The notes: a model not told the origin generated them from the letters alone. Positions 24,268-37,274 are shown, counted from the first letter of the stretch. The stretch: 64,000 nt of DNA from Panulirus ornatus (GCF_036320965.1 NC_092231.1:25140894-25204893); one strand, 5' to 3'. Numbers and translations are program-made.

Positions 24268-24367
24268 GGTATTTAAGTGGACTTTTTTCCCCTGACTGAA
24301 GCGGTATTTAAGTGGACTTTTTCCCTGACTGGAGCGGTATTTAAGTGGACTTTTTCCCCTGACTGGA
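24268..24367. repeat. 32-bp tandem repeat, 3 copies
   Basis: GGTATTTAAGTGGACTTTTT followed by CCCCTGACTGGAGC occurs three times, about 60 bases after the end of the jockey-like coding relic. Confidence 0.88.
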
Positions 24368-25137
24368 GCCTCCAGTGTTAAAAAGAAGTATTATGTCGTC
24401 ACATGTTACGAGCGAATCTCGTCTCACATCATCACTGCTTTTCTGAGTGAGGCTCTCGTAGAGGTGTAGAAAACCTTAGCCTTCCATATACACAACAGTA
24501 TGATCACTTGGCGTCGTGGGTTTCGTAGATCAGGTTCTCAGAGATAGTGTAGATCATTTACTACAGACTTTGGCCCTATATGTTCTTTATTAGATAAACG
24601 CTTCACAGAGTTAACATATACATACAAGGTTTTCAACACCATTCCCGTGCCACACCTCATACCTCGCATAGCTGTTTCCTGATTACCTCGCCTACGCCCA
24701 GGTGGCCCAGCTGGGACAGTGCTTGAGCATGTTGCTTGCTGGTAACTAAGCTCTCCCCAGACATGTTAGATTAAGTAGGGGTAAATTGTAGCCTAAAATG
24801 GTTTACCCCCCAACCGCAGCTCAGCGTGATTTTACCATATCGAAAACAGTCTTTTTTACCTTCATTACCGTAAGTCACGTTATTGGGAAAAATATAGTCT
24901 GAATATAGAAATGTTTCGTTCCTTGGAACATTTCATCAGAGGAGGAGTGAGTGAGAAGAGCGAGATTATCTTTGTTAAATTAGTTTAGACTCTGAAAAAG
25001 AAAAATCATAACTTCAGTAAACATATTAGATTAAGACGGGGAGGCGGGCACGTATATATGTAAAAAGATTACATTTTATACAGACTAATTTGATATTGAG
25101 AAACCTGGATGACATATTGGGCTCTCCTTCCTTAGCG
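24368..25137. other. No recognisable feature
   Basis: Unique-looking sequence, nothing supported. Confidence 0.45.
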
Positions 25138-25595
25138 CCGTGGGTACGACGGTACGACCCTTGAGCACGACAGTACGACCCTTCGGTGCGACCCTTGGAC
25201 ACGACGGTACGACCCTCGGGCACGACGGTACGACCCTTGAGCACGACAGTACGACCCTTCGGTACGACCCTTGGACACGACGGTACGACCCTTGGACACG
25301 ACGGTACGACCCTTGAGCACGACAGTACGACCCTTGGACACGACGGTACAACCCTTGGGCACGACGGTACGACCCTTGAGCACGACAGTACGACCCTTAC
25401 GTTTGATGGCTTGGCTTTTGACCTGACCCGACCTGACCTTTATAAAGGTCAAAGTTTAGGCCTGTAAAAGGTCTCGTCGTGGGCACAAAAGTCATTGCGA
25501 TGAGCACAAGGGTCGTACCTTCGTGCTCAGGGATCATACCGTCATGCTCAAGGATCGTACCATTAAGGGTCGTATCCTTGTGCTTAAGACATTAA
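25138..25595. repeat. Foldback-like 21-bp-unit element, copy C
   Basis: The left arm (25138-25400) holds about 13 units, with core CGACGGTACGACCCTTGAG at a 21-base period. The centre (25401-25480) carries TGATGGCTTGGC and an exact 18-base palindrome, TGACCTTTATAAAGGTCA (25434-25451). The right arm (about 25481-25595) holds about five reverse-complement units (AAGGGTCGTACCTTCGTG). Left-arm units are nearly uniform while right-arm units are decayed, so the left array has been homogenised more recently. Confidence 0.9.
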
Positions 25596-25789
25596 TAACA
25601 TCCCATTTAGGTCATCAAGACTAGCGTAACCTCAGGAGAATCATCAAGAAATCATCATTATATTCTTCAGAAACCTCTCGTATCCATGACATTAATCAGA
25701 ACTAAATTGTGTCGTAATAGATCGAGTATTTTTTTTTCTTTTCCGAGAGAGTTTAGTTTAAACCATAAAACCTAATGGCATGCATGAGG

Positions 25790-26345
25790 GGTTAGTGTAG
25801 ACAATATAGACGCACCATATCCACGGTGGATGGTATTGGATCAAGTCTTAGAAATATACAACAAGCTAGTTTGACCTTTAGAAACTTAACATTGCATCCA
25901 TTGCAAGCTAGGTTAACACATGTAAGTAATCCTTATGTGCACAACGAGGTAACTTTACTGATTTACCCTGTACGGATTTACTATATCTATGACAAGCTAG
26001 TTTAGCCGTGAGAGATGTGATATCCAACACAAGCTAGTTTTTGTTCGGAGTTTACAAAAGTTAGCTAACATAAGATTATTATATCCATGAGACGCTACTG
26101 TAACCTACAGAGGCTTTATGTATCTACATCTACCACAAGCTACCATATTTAAGGGACTTCGTAAATCTACCACAAGGTCCCGTATTACTTACAGACTTCA
26201 TACATCTACATCTGCCGCAAGGAAACGTATTAGTCAGAGGCTACATACATATACATCTACCGCAAGCTACCGTATTGTAGAGGTTTCATAAATATACATT
26301 TACTCAAAGCTTCTGTATATTCTCGTAGAGAGGAGACCCTCCCAT
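25790..26345. repeat. Degenerate satellite, about 45-bp unit
   Basis: Blocks of the type CATACATCTACATCTACCGC plus AAGCTACCGTATTA recur from about 26050 to 26320. Earlier, more decayed units are marked by CAAGCTAGTTT near 25860, 25992 and 26030. Confidence 0.6.
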
Positions 26346-26699
26346 GTAAACCAGTTTTTCCTAAGAGGTTTTACGTATATGTCCAGAGGTCTGGGACGAA
26401 GTTTGGAAACCCCGAAGAAGCCTTTTATTTCCGGATATAAACTAACTTATCCTAAAAAAAAAAATCCGTGCGACAGAATCGAGTATCCCTTAAAATCTTT
26501 TCATGTGAAGTACAAAGGAATTCTTTCCCCAGAAAACCTTATTATATCTAAGATGGGCAGCCAGGTGATTTGAATCGGAAGTTATTGTCTCACATGTTGT
26601 CTCACCTGGTGAGTGTAAACATTGCGTGATATGGTAGCTCATGGTGGGAGGACAAATCGTCATCATAAAGAGACTCAGAAGGGTTCTTCCAGCACGCCT
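26346..26699. other. No recognisable feature
   Basis: Unique-looking sequence, nothing supported. Confidence 0.45.
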
Positions 26700-28270
26700 T
26701 GGACGAGCATTTCTCTCAACCATCTCTCAGTTTCATCCCATTTTTCCCTCTCCTGTTCCCCCTTGAATTTTATGTTTTCGTGATCTTGCTTTTCGTTTCT
26801 CAGTCTCTTTACTCATTTCTTAATCTTTCCATCTTTCCATCTCCCACTTCATTTTCTCTTGATCACTTTACTCATACAGTATTCTTCTGTCGTCATTATC
26901 GTCTTCTCCTTCCAGTTTCCTTTCCGTCTTTTCAGTGCTCTGTGTTCCTTCTCTGTTCCGTTTTCTTTCGTCTTCTGCCTCATTTGTTCACTCCCATCTT
27001 CCTAATGTCACCCTAATTTTTCCATATTTTCTCTTACATAAATTTGTATCTCCTCGAAGTGTTTTCGGACCACGGTTTTCTGACCTATCATATCATCTAT
27101 TGTCACTGTGGTCTTACATTCATCCATAACATCTGAAGGAGGTGTCGATGATCTCTCCTACTGGTGGACGTAACTTGACGTTGACGACCTTATTGACCCT
27201 AGTAGTCGGTAGGCCTAAAGACCAGACAACCAGCCAGCCTTATTTTCTGTAGATGACAAACTTCATTTTTGATGATATGTCTCTTCCTGTCGACCATAGG
27301 TCACGACATTATTATTTCATGTTCACCCACAATACCAATACCTTTCTACTTCTTCATACGTTCACCGTCCCTGGCCTTGATTGTGCCAATTAAGACCCCA
27401 AGTCTTTTCACACACTCATTCAGCCTGTCACAACCCTCTTGCCACATCATTACTGTGGCTTCTGTCCCATAAATCTAATGGGCCCCTCCCATTCAGTGCC
27501 CTATTCACTGACAGGCTCTTCCCTCTGTTTGCCTCTCTTCCCATTCCTCATTTACCCAACGCTTACGAAAGGTATTTCTCCCCAAGTCATTTGTCTGCTT
27601 CTCTGTTATCTGTATATTGTTCTACTGTCTCCCTTCACTAAGTAATTCTGAACTTTTCCTCTCTCTCTCTGCAGTGTGATTCAGAGCTCTTCTTTCTCTG
27701 CGTTTTGATAATGAACCCCTGCACACTCTCTTCATTGTGATTCTAAGCTCATTTTTCATGGCATTTTGATATCAATCTCCTTTGCTTTCTCTTCATTGAT
27801 ATTTTTCCTGCATTGTGATTCTGAACCCCTTTACACTCTGATTATGAGCTCCCTTGTACTCTCTCAATTGTAACACTGGTCTTAGCTATTCTCCCCATTT
27901 TGTGATTTGGTCTCCTCTCTGGCGTGATTTTGGTCTGTTCTACTCTCCCTACAGTGTACTCATATAACCTCTTTTACAACCTTGTGATTCAGAGCTTCTC
28001 AGCAGTCAGACAAACTCGTAAGGACCCAGTGGCCAGTTGTTATTTAAAATCGTGTCTACTCCTTTGTACGCCTTATCATTCCTCTCCTCCTCGTTCTCCT
28101 CCTGCTTTCTTCTTCTCTTCTCACACATGATCCCCTCCCTCTTCTCTTCTCCCACGACCCTCTCTCCCTTTTCCCTTCTGTATAATATTTCCACAGTTTT
28201 CCTGTGGTTTATCCCTTTCCTCTTCACCATCTTTTGCTTATCAATAAAAGATACAATTTCCTGTCGTAGC
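26700..28270. repeat. Pyrimidine-rich low-complexity block
   Basis: About 1.6 kb strongly C/T-rich on the plus strand. Within it, 27660-27960 shows loose repeats of TGTGATTCTGAGCTC and CACTCTCTTCATTG. Several Phe/Ser/Pro-rich frames are by-products of composition. Confidence 0.6.
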
Positions 28271-28689
28271 AGCAAAGCTTATAGTTTCATGTTTTTTTTG
28301 TGCTTATTGAGGAAGGAAAACAAAAAAGAAAAAAAAAATTGTACGGAAAAAAATAAGAATATGGAACATTTAGTCAAAAGTCTTTTCCGATAGCGGGACA
28401 CTTATTGCGAGATTCGAGTGAGAAAGGTTTTAATTAACAAAGTTTGGAAAGAACTGCAAACTGCTGGGAGCTGGTGACCGGGGTCTTAGGAGGAGGGGGT
28501 CTTAATACCACTGGCACAATAATGCCCATTTGATCGCCTGGAGTCCCAAGTCTCGCTAGGTAGCTGTAGATCGAAGTGGAGGACCTCCTCTGATCCCCAG
28601 ATGCCTTGACAAAAACAAGATTGTCCAAGTCGTCTTAGCAGGGTGTCTATATATCTCTTAGGGAAAGATCTCCATCACCAGCAAGGCAT
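28271..28689. other. No recognisable feature
   Basis: Unique-looking sequence, nothing supported. Confidence 0.45.
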
Positions 28690-29285
28690 TGTAAGAAAAC
28701 TCTACTAAAACATTACCGGAAAGGTCTCTTGAGCCATCACAAGAAAGGTCTCCTGAGCCATCACCGGTGAGGTCTTTTCAGCCATCAACATATAGATAAG
28801 ATATCTTAACCATTACCAGGAAGGTCTCGTGGGCCATCACCAGGAAGGTCTCTTGAGCCATCACCAGAAGGGTCTCTTAAGCCATCACCAGGAGGGTCTC
28901 TTAAGCCATCACCAGGAAGGTCTCTTGAGCCATCATCAGAAGGGTCTCTTAAGCCATCACCAGAAGGGTCTCGAGCCATCACCAGGAAGGTCTCATGGGC
29001 CATCACCAGGAAGGTCTCTTGAGCCATCACCAGGAAGGTCTCTTAAGCCATCACCAGAAGGGTTTCGAGCCATCACCAGGAAGGTCTCTTGAGCTATCAC
29101 CAGAAGGGTCTCTTAAGCCATCACCAGAGGGGTGTTGAGCCATCACCAGGAAGGTCTCTTAAGCCATCACCACAAGGGTCTCGAGCCATCACCAGAAGGG
29201 TCTCGAGCCATCACCAGAAAGGTCTCTTGAGCCATCACCAGGAAGGTCTCATGGGCCATCACCAGAAGGGTCTCTTAAGCCGTTA
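28690..29285. repeat. 24-bp minisatellite, about 25 copies
   Basis: GCCATCACCAGGAAGGTCTC followed by TTGA or TTAA is repeated, with a shorter 22-base form lacking two T. Because 24 is divisible by 3, long frames arise on both strands. The plus strand repeats HHQEGLLS. These are not called genes. Confidence 0.95.
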
Positions 29286-30449
<1,164 letters not shown>

Positions 30450-30658
30450 CTTTGAGCACGAGGTACGACCCATGAGCACGATGGTACGACCCTTGAGCAC
30501 GATAGTACGACCCTTGAGCACAGCTTACCTCGCATGAGCACGATGGTACGACCCACCCTTGTTTATGGTGGCATGAAGGCCTTTATAATCTGATCCTGAA
30601 AGAATAAGGTCAAAGGCTTTGTATTGTACCCAAGGGTTATACCAGTATGCTCAAAAAA
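30450..30658. repeat. Foldback-like 21-bp-unit element, copy D
   Basis: The left arm (30450-30557) has about five units such as GAGCACGATGGTACGACCCT. The centre reads TGGTGGCATGAAGGCCTTTA..AATAAGGTCAAAGGCTTTG. Only a stub of the reverse-complement arm (AAGGGTTATACCAGTATGCT) remains. Confidence 0.75.
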
Positions 30659-30800
30659 TTTAAAGTTTATTGTAATTTTGCTGCATCAGCCAGTACGATG
30701 TGGACAAGTCTGTTGTGCAAGATATGAATAAATATACGTGATCATTATGATATCGTAAATTTCCTGCATAAGAAGCTCAAAAATGATTAACCCTGTTTTA

Positions 30801-30892
<92 letters not shown>
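30801..30892. repeat. Compound (ATG)n-(ATA)n microsatellite
   Basis: About 9 ATG/TGA units followed by about 20 TAA-type units with one G interruption. Confidence 0.95.
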
Positions 30893-30896
<4 letters not shown>

Positions 30897-31065
30897 TTGA
30901 GGGTAATACCTTACGTGCGACCTCTGTTATAAGAAAAATGAATGATGTATGAATAGTTTGTTTCCGTTGAAAAATAGCTCTCTGAAAATCCTGCCAAAAT
31001 TATGTATACATATGCAGCGGCACTTGCCGTGGAAGATCGCAGCGACGTGACGGGAGGATAATGCG

Positions 31066-31068
<3 letters not shown>

Positions 31069-31129
<61 letters not shown>
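31069..31129. repeat. (GA)n microsatellite
   Basis: Pure GA run of about 30 units. Confidence 0.97.
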
Positions 31130-31131
<2 letters not shown>

Positions 31132-31489
31132 CGACAACAAGGAGGGCAATTGAAGAGAATAGAAGAAGAAAGTGAAGTTGATGATCATGAATTAGGTAAA
31201 TGAAAACAGCAAAAAGTGGTTCAAGGTTACTGTACGAGAAGTCTAGTGTTTATGGTTACGTTACGTAAAGCGTAAATGAGAGGAATAATGCTTGTTAAAG
31301 GGTAGATAGTGGTCATTGGAGTGATGAAAAATGCATATGTAATATCTATAATCTGAAATTATTTAATATGGCCAAATGCGGAATGATAATTACTGAATCT
31401 ATATTTGGCAGCAGACGGGAGTAGTGTTGCCATACGAGAATAAATCGAATTCCATAAATCCTAAAGGCCTAATTCCGCCATCTCTTAGG
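31130..31489. other. No recognisable feature
   Basis: AT-rich unique-looking sequence. Confidence 0.45.
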
Positions 31490-31690
31490 ACACGAGGAGA
31501 CGACATCGCATTTGCCAGACCTACTTGGAAAGGGTCAGGCCATTGTCTTTAAGAGCGCCACTCTTAGAAGACAATATCACATTAGCCAGACGCATCTGGG
31601 GAGGTGAGAACATTGTTATTACAAGTGTCTCCGTCAGAGGGCAACATCGTACCAGCTCGACCAATCTGGTGAAGGCTGCGTAGACGACTT
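31490..31690. repeat. Degenerate tandem repeat, about 65-75-bp unit, 3 copies
   Basis: Three units share GAGACGACATCGCATTTGCC-type starts, then CAGACCTACTTGG-type middles and CATTGTCTTTA-type ends, heavily diverged. Confidence 0.6.
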
Positions 31691-31715
31691 GTCTTTCAGA
31701 AACGCCTGAGAGGGG

Positions 31716-31742
31716 ATTGGGGGGGAGGGGGGGGGGGGGGTG
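31716..31742. repeat. G-run cluster
   Basis: Near-continuous G runs on the plus strand (GGGGATTGGGGGGG, then a longer run). The composition can form G-quadruplex structures. Confidence 0.7.
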
Positions 31743-31859
31743 TTATTAAAGGAGCGATGGTGTTTATTTATGTACACTAAGTCAGTTAAGCCGATGGACG
31801 AGCGAGGCTACGTGGTGTAATGTAGATGTAATAGTTTCTGGCTCTGAGCATTGCCTTTA

Positions 31860-32960
31860 TGATGTGCCATTCCCCTGTTTATTACGACAACTATTACGGC
31901 TGCACCAACTGCTGCTGCCCCTGCTCTCGCTGCTGCTGTGGCTACTGCTGTTGTGCTGTCGGTTGCTGCTCTTGCTCTGTTGACAACTTCGTTTTTTGTC
32001 GTTACTGCTACTGTAACAACTGCTGCTCTTCTGGTTGTAGTTACAAATTGATTTTGTTCCCCGCTATTGCTGCTACTGTGGGAGCTGTTGCTGCTGTGGC
32101 ACCTGTTGCTACTGCTGCTGTGGCTACGACTGATGTTGTTACTGCTGTTGTTGCTCCTTCTGTAGGTCTGTTGCTGTATTTGCTGTTGTTGTTGTTGTAG
32201 TCATTTTTTGCTGCTGGGACAACTGCTCTTCTTCCTGTCGTCGTTGGTGTTGTAGCAGCATCTAGAGTTGTGATTGTGGCTGCTGCTGGTGGCACTCATT
32301 GTTTGCATTAGCTTCCAGTGTTGTTAGAGCTGCTTAGCGTGTTGTAGCTACTGTTGTTGTAGTCAGCCACTGTTGTGGCGGTAGATTGTTCCTGTTGTTA
32401 TTGTTGTAGTTGCGACTGTTGTATGGTTCTGTTGAGAGTATTGTACTGCTGATGTTCTTTATGTTGTGGTTCCATATTGTAGCTAATGCTGTTGGTTCTA
32501 TTCCTGTAGGCGCTTGTGTTATAACAACCACGATTTTGTGATTGTTGCTGAGGCTGCTGTTGTCAGTGTTGTAGCCACTGCCGCTGTTGTCTCAGAGATT
32601 CCGGTTGTGAATACTGTCCTCGTCACTGCTGCTGCTGTTGTGGGGTGTGGTCACTGCTGCTATTGTGAAAGCTGCTTTTGTTTTCAAAAAGAACACTGAT
32701 GTTCTTGCAACTGTTCTTGTTGCTGTGCGTGCTTTGTCGATCTTACTCGTTGTTGTTGTTGTTGTTGTGTTGTTGTTGCTTTTTGTTGTAGTTACTCCTG
32801 TGATGACTGTTGTAGGTACAACTACTGACGCCTGTTTTTCATGCTGTTGTTATTATGGCAGCCAATGTTGTGTCGTGGCAATTGCAGTAGCAGCAGCGAC
32901 ATTAACAAGAACAACAACAACAAGAACAACAAAACAACAACAACAACAAAGGCAGCAAGA
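31860..32960. repeat. TTG/CTG-rich cryptic trinucleotide block
   Basis: About 1.1 kb built from imperfect GCTGTTGTTGCTGCTG-like triplets on the plus strand, ending in CAACAACAA-type triplets (32890-32960). Overlapping frames rich in Ala, Val and Cys or Thr and Asn follow from the triplet composition. I see no domain. Confidence 0.75.
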
Positions 32961-32989
32961 AGTAGATAATTTTAGCAAACAATAGCCCC

Positions 32990-33080
32990 CCCCAGTGATC
33001 ACAACCCACCTTACCCCTCCCCCCCCTGGTGATCACAACCTTCCTTACCCCCTCCTCCCCTCCATGATCACAACCTCTTA
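32990..33080. repeat. About 35-bp tandem repeat, 3 copies
   Basis: TGATCACAACC followed by a CCTTACCCC-rich spacer occurs three times. Confidence 0.7.
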
Positions 33081-33122
33081 CAGTAGGATAAGACTAAGGC
33101 CGCCTGTGTTCCACTGTGTGTT

Positions 33123-33141
33123 TGTGTGTGTGTGTGTGTGT
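33123..33141. repeat. (GT)n microsatellite
   Basis: Short GT run, paired with the CA tract at 33274-33306 in opposite sense. Confidence 0.9.
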
Positions 33142-33272
33142 TTTCTTGGCCGTGGGGGTGTATATATACCGTCGTGCGCCACACACAGTTTTATCGCGGA
33201 AATGCGTCCAAATTATGGTCATTGCTGGTCTCCACTTGCCGCTTCGCACATAAACACTCACTGTAGTCCTCC

Positions 33273-33273
<1 letters not shown>

Positions 33274-33306
<33 letters not shown>
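33274..33306. repeat. (CA)n microsatellite
   Basis: CA run of about 16 units. Confidence 0.95.
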
Positions 33307-33307
<1 letters not shown>

Positions 33308-33537
33308 GTTCGAGAAAGACTCGTGTGTGTCGTCTGATTCAGACGTGGGTTTCCAGAATTTATGATGTATTTACCAGTACATTTATCTTAGTATCGAGAG
33401 CTGGTTTGTTTTCTCTCGCTCAGACGTGAGCTTCAGTACCGTATGGTGTAGCTGTAGACTAATGTTTAGACTTGGTTCTAATTAAGTCATCTTCCATTTT
33501 TTCAAAGATTTGTTCTTGGAGTTTTCCACCTGTGCAG

Positions 33538-33940
33538 GACGACGGTGCGACCCTTAAGTACGACGGTTCGACCCTTGAGTACGACGGTACGATCCTTGAG
33601 TACGACGGCACGACCCTTGAGCACGACGGTACGACCCTTGAGGACGACGGTACGACCCTTGAGTACGACGGCACGACCCTTGAGCACGACGGCACGACCC
33701 TTGAGTACGACGGTACGACCCTTGAGTACGACGGTACGACCCTTGAGTACGACGGTACTACCCTTGAGTACGACAGCACGACCCTTGAGTACGACGGTAC
33801 TACCCTTGGACACGATGACACGACCCTTGAGCACGAGGATACGAACCTTAGATATGATGACCTGGCCTTTAACCTGACCTTTGACCTGACCCATAAAGGT
33901 CAAGGCGTCATGTCCTCAGGGTCGTATCGTTCGCGCTGGG
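33538..33940. repeat. Foldback-like 21-bp-unit element, copy E
   Basis: The left arm (33538-33850) has about 15 units, with core GAGTACGACGGTACGACCC. The centre (33851-33905) carries GATGACCTGGCCTTTAACC and TGACCT-T-TGACCT (33875-33887), then AAAGGTCAAGG. Only a stub of the reversed arm (CAGGGTCGTATCGTTCGCGC) remains. Frames of up to 202 codons here repeat TTLEYDG or RPLSTTV every seven residues and are not genes. Confidence 0.9.
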
Positions 33941-34264
33941 GAAAGGAATCCACTTTGTTCTGCATTTTCAGGTCAGGCGGGTCCTGCTTCTCGAATAGTA
34001 GGGGGAAAAAAAAAATCATATCCTCTTATAAGAAATTGGAATTGATTGCGAGAGTAATTGTGACGCTTTTCGATAGCTAAAAAAAGAAAGTATTATGAAG
34101 TATGATGTGGGGAGACTAAAGAGAAAGTAACATGTAGAGAAGAAACAAATGATGAAAAGATTATTTTCTTTTTATGGTAGGGTAAATTTCTTTCGTAATT
34201 ACAAGATACACATGTAGTACTGGAACATGGAATTTGATTTAAAGGGCAACAATTTTTGTTTTTA
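33941..34264. other. No recognisable feature
   Basis: Unique-looking AT-rich sequence. Confidence 0.45.
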
Positions 34265-34345
34265 AAAAAGAAACTGCAGTTCGGGTCAATCCCGCACGCT
34301 ACAGTCACCCGCTGTCCGTGAACTGTGAATCGGGAACCAACATAC
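34265..34345 (-). repeat. Dispersed repeat family F, copy 1
   Basis: The plus strand reads CCCGCACGCTACAGTCACCC then GCTGTCCGTGAACTGTGAAT and CGGGAACCAACAT. Its reverse complement aligns with 37275-37350. A short unclassified repeat. Confidence 0.5.
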
Positions 34346-37274
34346 AGAGATTTATATTTTTTCTCCGGTAACAGTGTGGATGAGGGTATGCCTGGTGACG
34401 GGCCTGAGAGTGAGCAGGGTTGAGGGAAGAGCTGGAGGCAGTATGTTGTGTACTGAAGATGTCCTGTCTCGCTTAAGTCAAGCCAACTGTGCGTGGATAG
34501 TTGATGGAAAAGGGGTGATTATGACTTCAGGATTAGAGTCATGAATTTCAGTGCGTATGATATGTCTAAACAGCTCACACACTAGTCAGACGTAAACCTC
34601 CCCCCTCTATATACACCCCTCCACACCATACACACACACACCCAGGCACTCCTTGACATACCTTACCCAGTACCTCCGCCACCACACAACATTGTGGATT
34701 AAAACTATTGTTCCCATGTGAGTGTGCAGTGTCACACAGTTGACATCTGCAGAAAGTTATAAGTGGAAACTTATAAGTTCAGTGCATATTTATTGCTAAT
34801 ATTGTATGAGAGGCATATGTAAACCATTTGAAATATTTCCTCCTGAGGATTATGATTGTGATGCGTTTTATGGAGATGTTTGGCGAGTTCTCTGATGATT
34901 GCAGTCCAGGTTTAGAGATATATTCTTAAGATAATGTAATGTGGATAGATAGTGCTTCCTCGATGACCGCACGCGGCTGGTCAGGACCTGAGGTGACGTG
35001 GTTGCGGATAATCTGAGGCTTGGCCTGCTACAGCTTTCATTCTGCTTTCGTGTGGGCGAATAACTTGCCGCATGTCCCCTCCCTGGCCAGCTCTCACGTA
35101 TCCACGATATTGGCCTCAATGACTTTCGATCGGGTTCATGTCTGCCGCCTTACTTGGCCGACCCAGCTGATGTAGGTTGTCATGGCCAGCAAATATCCAC
35201 TGCCGGAGAAACGCACTGGGGCTTGGATGGGGGGGAAAGAAAGTTCGCCTTCAGGCATGGAAGGAAGGGACAAAAAAGCTCTCCAGAATATCGAGATGCA
35301 TATTACTGTGCAATGAACCTTCCTTAAGTTTGGATAGCGTCCCCTTCACTATGCATTGGTGTCCACCCCGAACAGCGACTGCTCGTAGATATTGACAGTC
35401 ACTCCAGCGAATAGAAAATGGTCACTGATACTTCCACAATTCACTACGTGTATGGGACGTCTTGATAGCCGATTTTCTTTATATTTTTCGGTTTATGGTA
35501 TTTCACTGAATATTTAGCCGTAAGTGTAAGGTGGCTGATGAGAGATGAAACCTATGTTTTGCAGTTTGCATCAAATGATAATTTATTTTGATCACTGAGG
35601 TTCGAAACCAGATAATCTCATAATTCATCGCCTCGTGCCATTCCTTCTCGGCGGTTGTGTTCTGTCGTGATGTGTGGAAGAAAACGACTTCTCATTGGTA
35701 AACGCGACCCTGTCCTAGAACAGTAACCGGTCGTTCGCACGCCGAGTAGCGAGGTTTAACGTGCCAACACCATGTTGCTCCTTAGTGGGAAACCTGGGTG
35801 GATCCCCGCCTCATGCAGGCGTCTTAGCACTGCGGATATGCTGCACCGCACACAGGGTCGTGTCGTCAGCGGCCGGTGTCGCTTCTCAGAGTCGTTTGAA
35901 TGAAACACGTTGATATGATGACCTTCACTCATTTCTAATGACATTATTTTGAAATATCTTGTTTGCAGCTTAATCACAGTGGTGATATGTTTTCTTTCAC
36001 GTACATTTGATATATACCCATGTTGTTAGAATTCATACTCTCCTCCCATCTTCTGTTCTACTTGGTCACAGAAAACGTTGATATGTCCTGCTATTTGAGC
36101 TATGACTCGTGTAAGAAGGCTACTTTCTTGCAGACCCACAGTTTTGTCTTATTATGACTAGTTGTGATTATACTGGAGGTTAATGACGAGGACCAGTAGT
36201 TTTATCTGAGCCGTATGTATCATTTTGGTCCTAACGATATTTCGAAGACATGTTTTCTTTTTAACGTTGTTGCGTCACTACCTGGACATGTTCCTCCTCT
36301 CTGTGAATGAGAAATGTTTGATTTGATACATTCTTATGGGTGTAGTGGATCCACACGGTCGTGTGGTGGCTGTGATAATCAGTAAGTATTGAGGGGTGAC
36401 GGGGATGTGGTTGGTGGTGGAGGAAGGCATAGTTACGTCTCACTACAGTCTTAGCTGTTGAGACGTATTATACAGACGTAAATCATTAGCGCTAATAAAG
36501 GGGCTCAACCTTAATCCTATGCCAAAAACAACCCTTCCATCAGCAGTCCACGCATAACATGTTTGATAAAGCAATACGTGACGTCTGCAGCACACAACTT
36601 CTTGCCTCCTGCACCTCACGAACCCTAATGTTTACTGTTTCTTTTTCTTTTCTTAATGAGGTGGTTAGAGGAGAGGAAGAAGAGGTGAGACAGGGGAAGG
36701 GATAGCTTGAAATGGAAGAGAAAACTGGTGTGTACGGGTGCACTTGTCGCATGTGGCTGATTATCTGGAAGGGTGTTTTTGGTGCTTTATTTATAAATCC
36801 GCAGCAGACTGGGGACGAGTGTATGTATTTACTTTGTATTGGTTTTTGGAAGGAGATTCACCAAGCTAAGCTTAGCGTTGTTCATTGTGCACATCGATGG
36901 ATGATGACTGGAGTCTCCCCGAGTGCTCTGAGGCTTCGAGGGAACCAAGGATGTTCCATGTTTGTACTGATCTCAGATTTGTATCCAGATCTCAGATTTA
37001 TCTGTAATTCGTATCATCGTTGTCCTCAAGCTGCTTCACTTATGAACAGACTGCTTAAATCTTGCATCGTTTGTGCTGTTCTAAAGTGTTCTTCCATGGG
37101 TGGGGGTGTATTTTTCATATATGACGAATCGTAGAGCATTCCACACAGCGAGCAGCACTGGACAGCTGGACGCTCTGACCTCTCATCAACACATGCATGA
37201 TGGAACAAACCGTAACCCTCCTCAGCGTCAGGCACCCTACCACACCCGACACCAGGAATAATGAACCTCTGCCT
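34346..37274. other. No recognisable gene in about 2.9 kb
   Basis: The longest unremarkable stretch of the window, with mixed composition. An A-box-like TGGCTGATGAG (35533) and a B-box-like GGTTCGAAACC (35599) occur but no tRNA fold is evident around them. Frames at 36712-37134 and 35177-35395 resemble no family I recognise. Confidence 0.45.

Noticed and set aside
31859..32985. Cys-, Ala- and Val-rich frames of 60-115 codons
   Set aside because: Composition of the TTG/CTG triplet block; overlapping frames on both strands, no domain.
33472..34080. 202-codon plus-strand frame and its 110-133-codon companions
   Set aside because: Seven-residue periodic translation of the 21-bp array in foldback copy E; frames exist on both strands and in several registers.
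35533..35609. A-box-like and B-box-like motifs suggesting a tRNA gene
   Set aside because: The spacing is possible but no acceptor stem or anticodon arm can be drawn around them, so chance is more likely.
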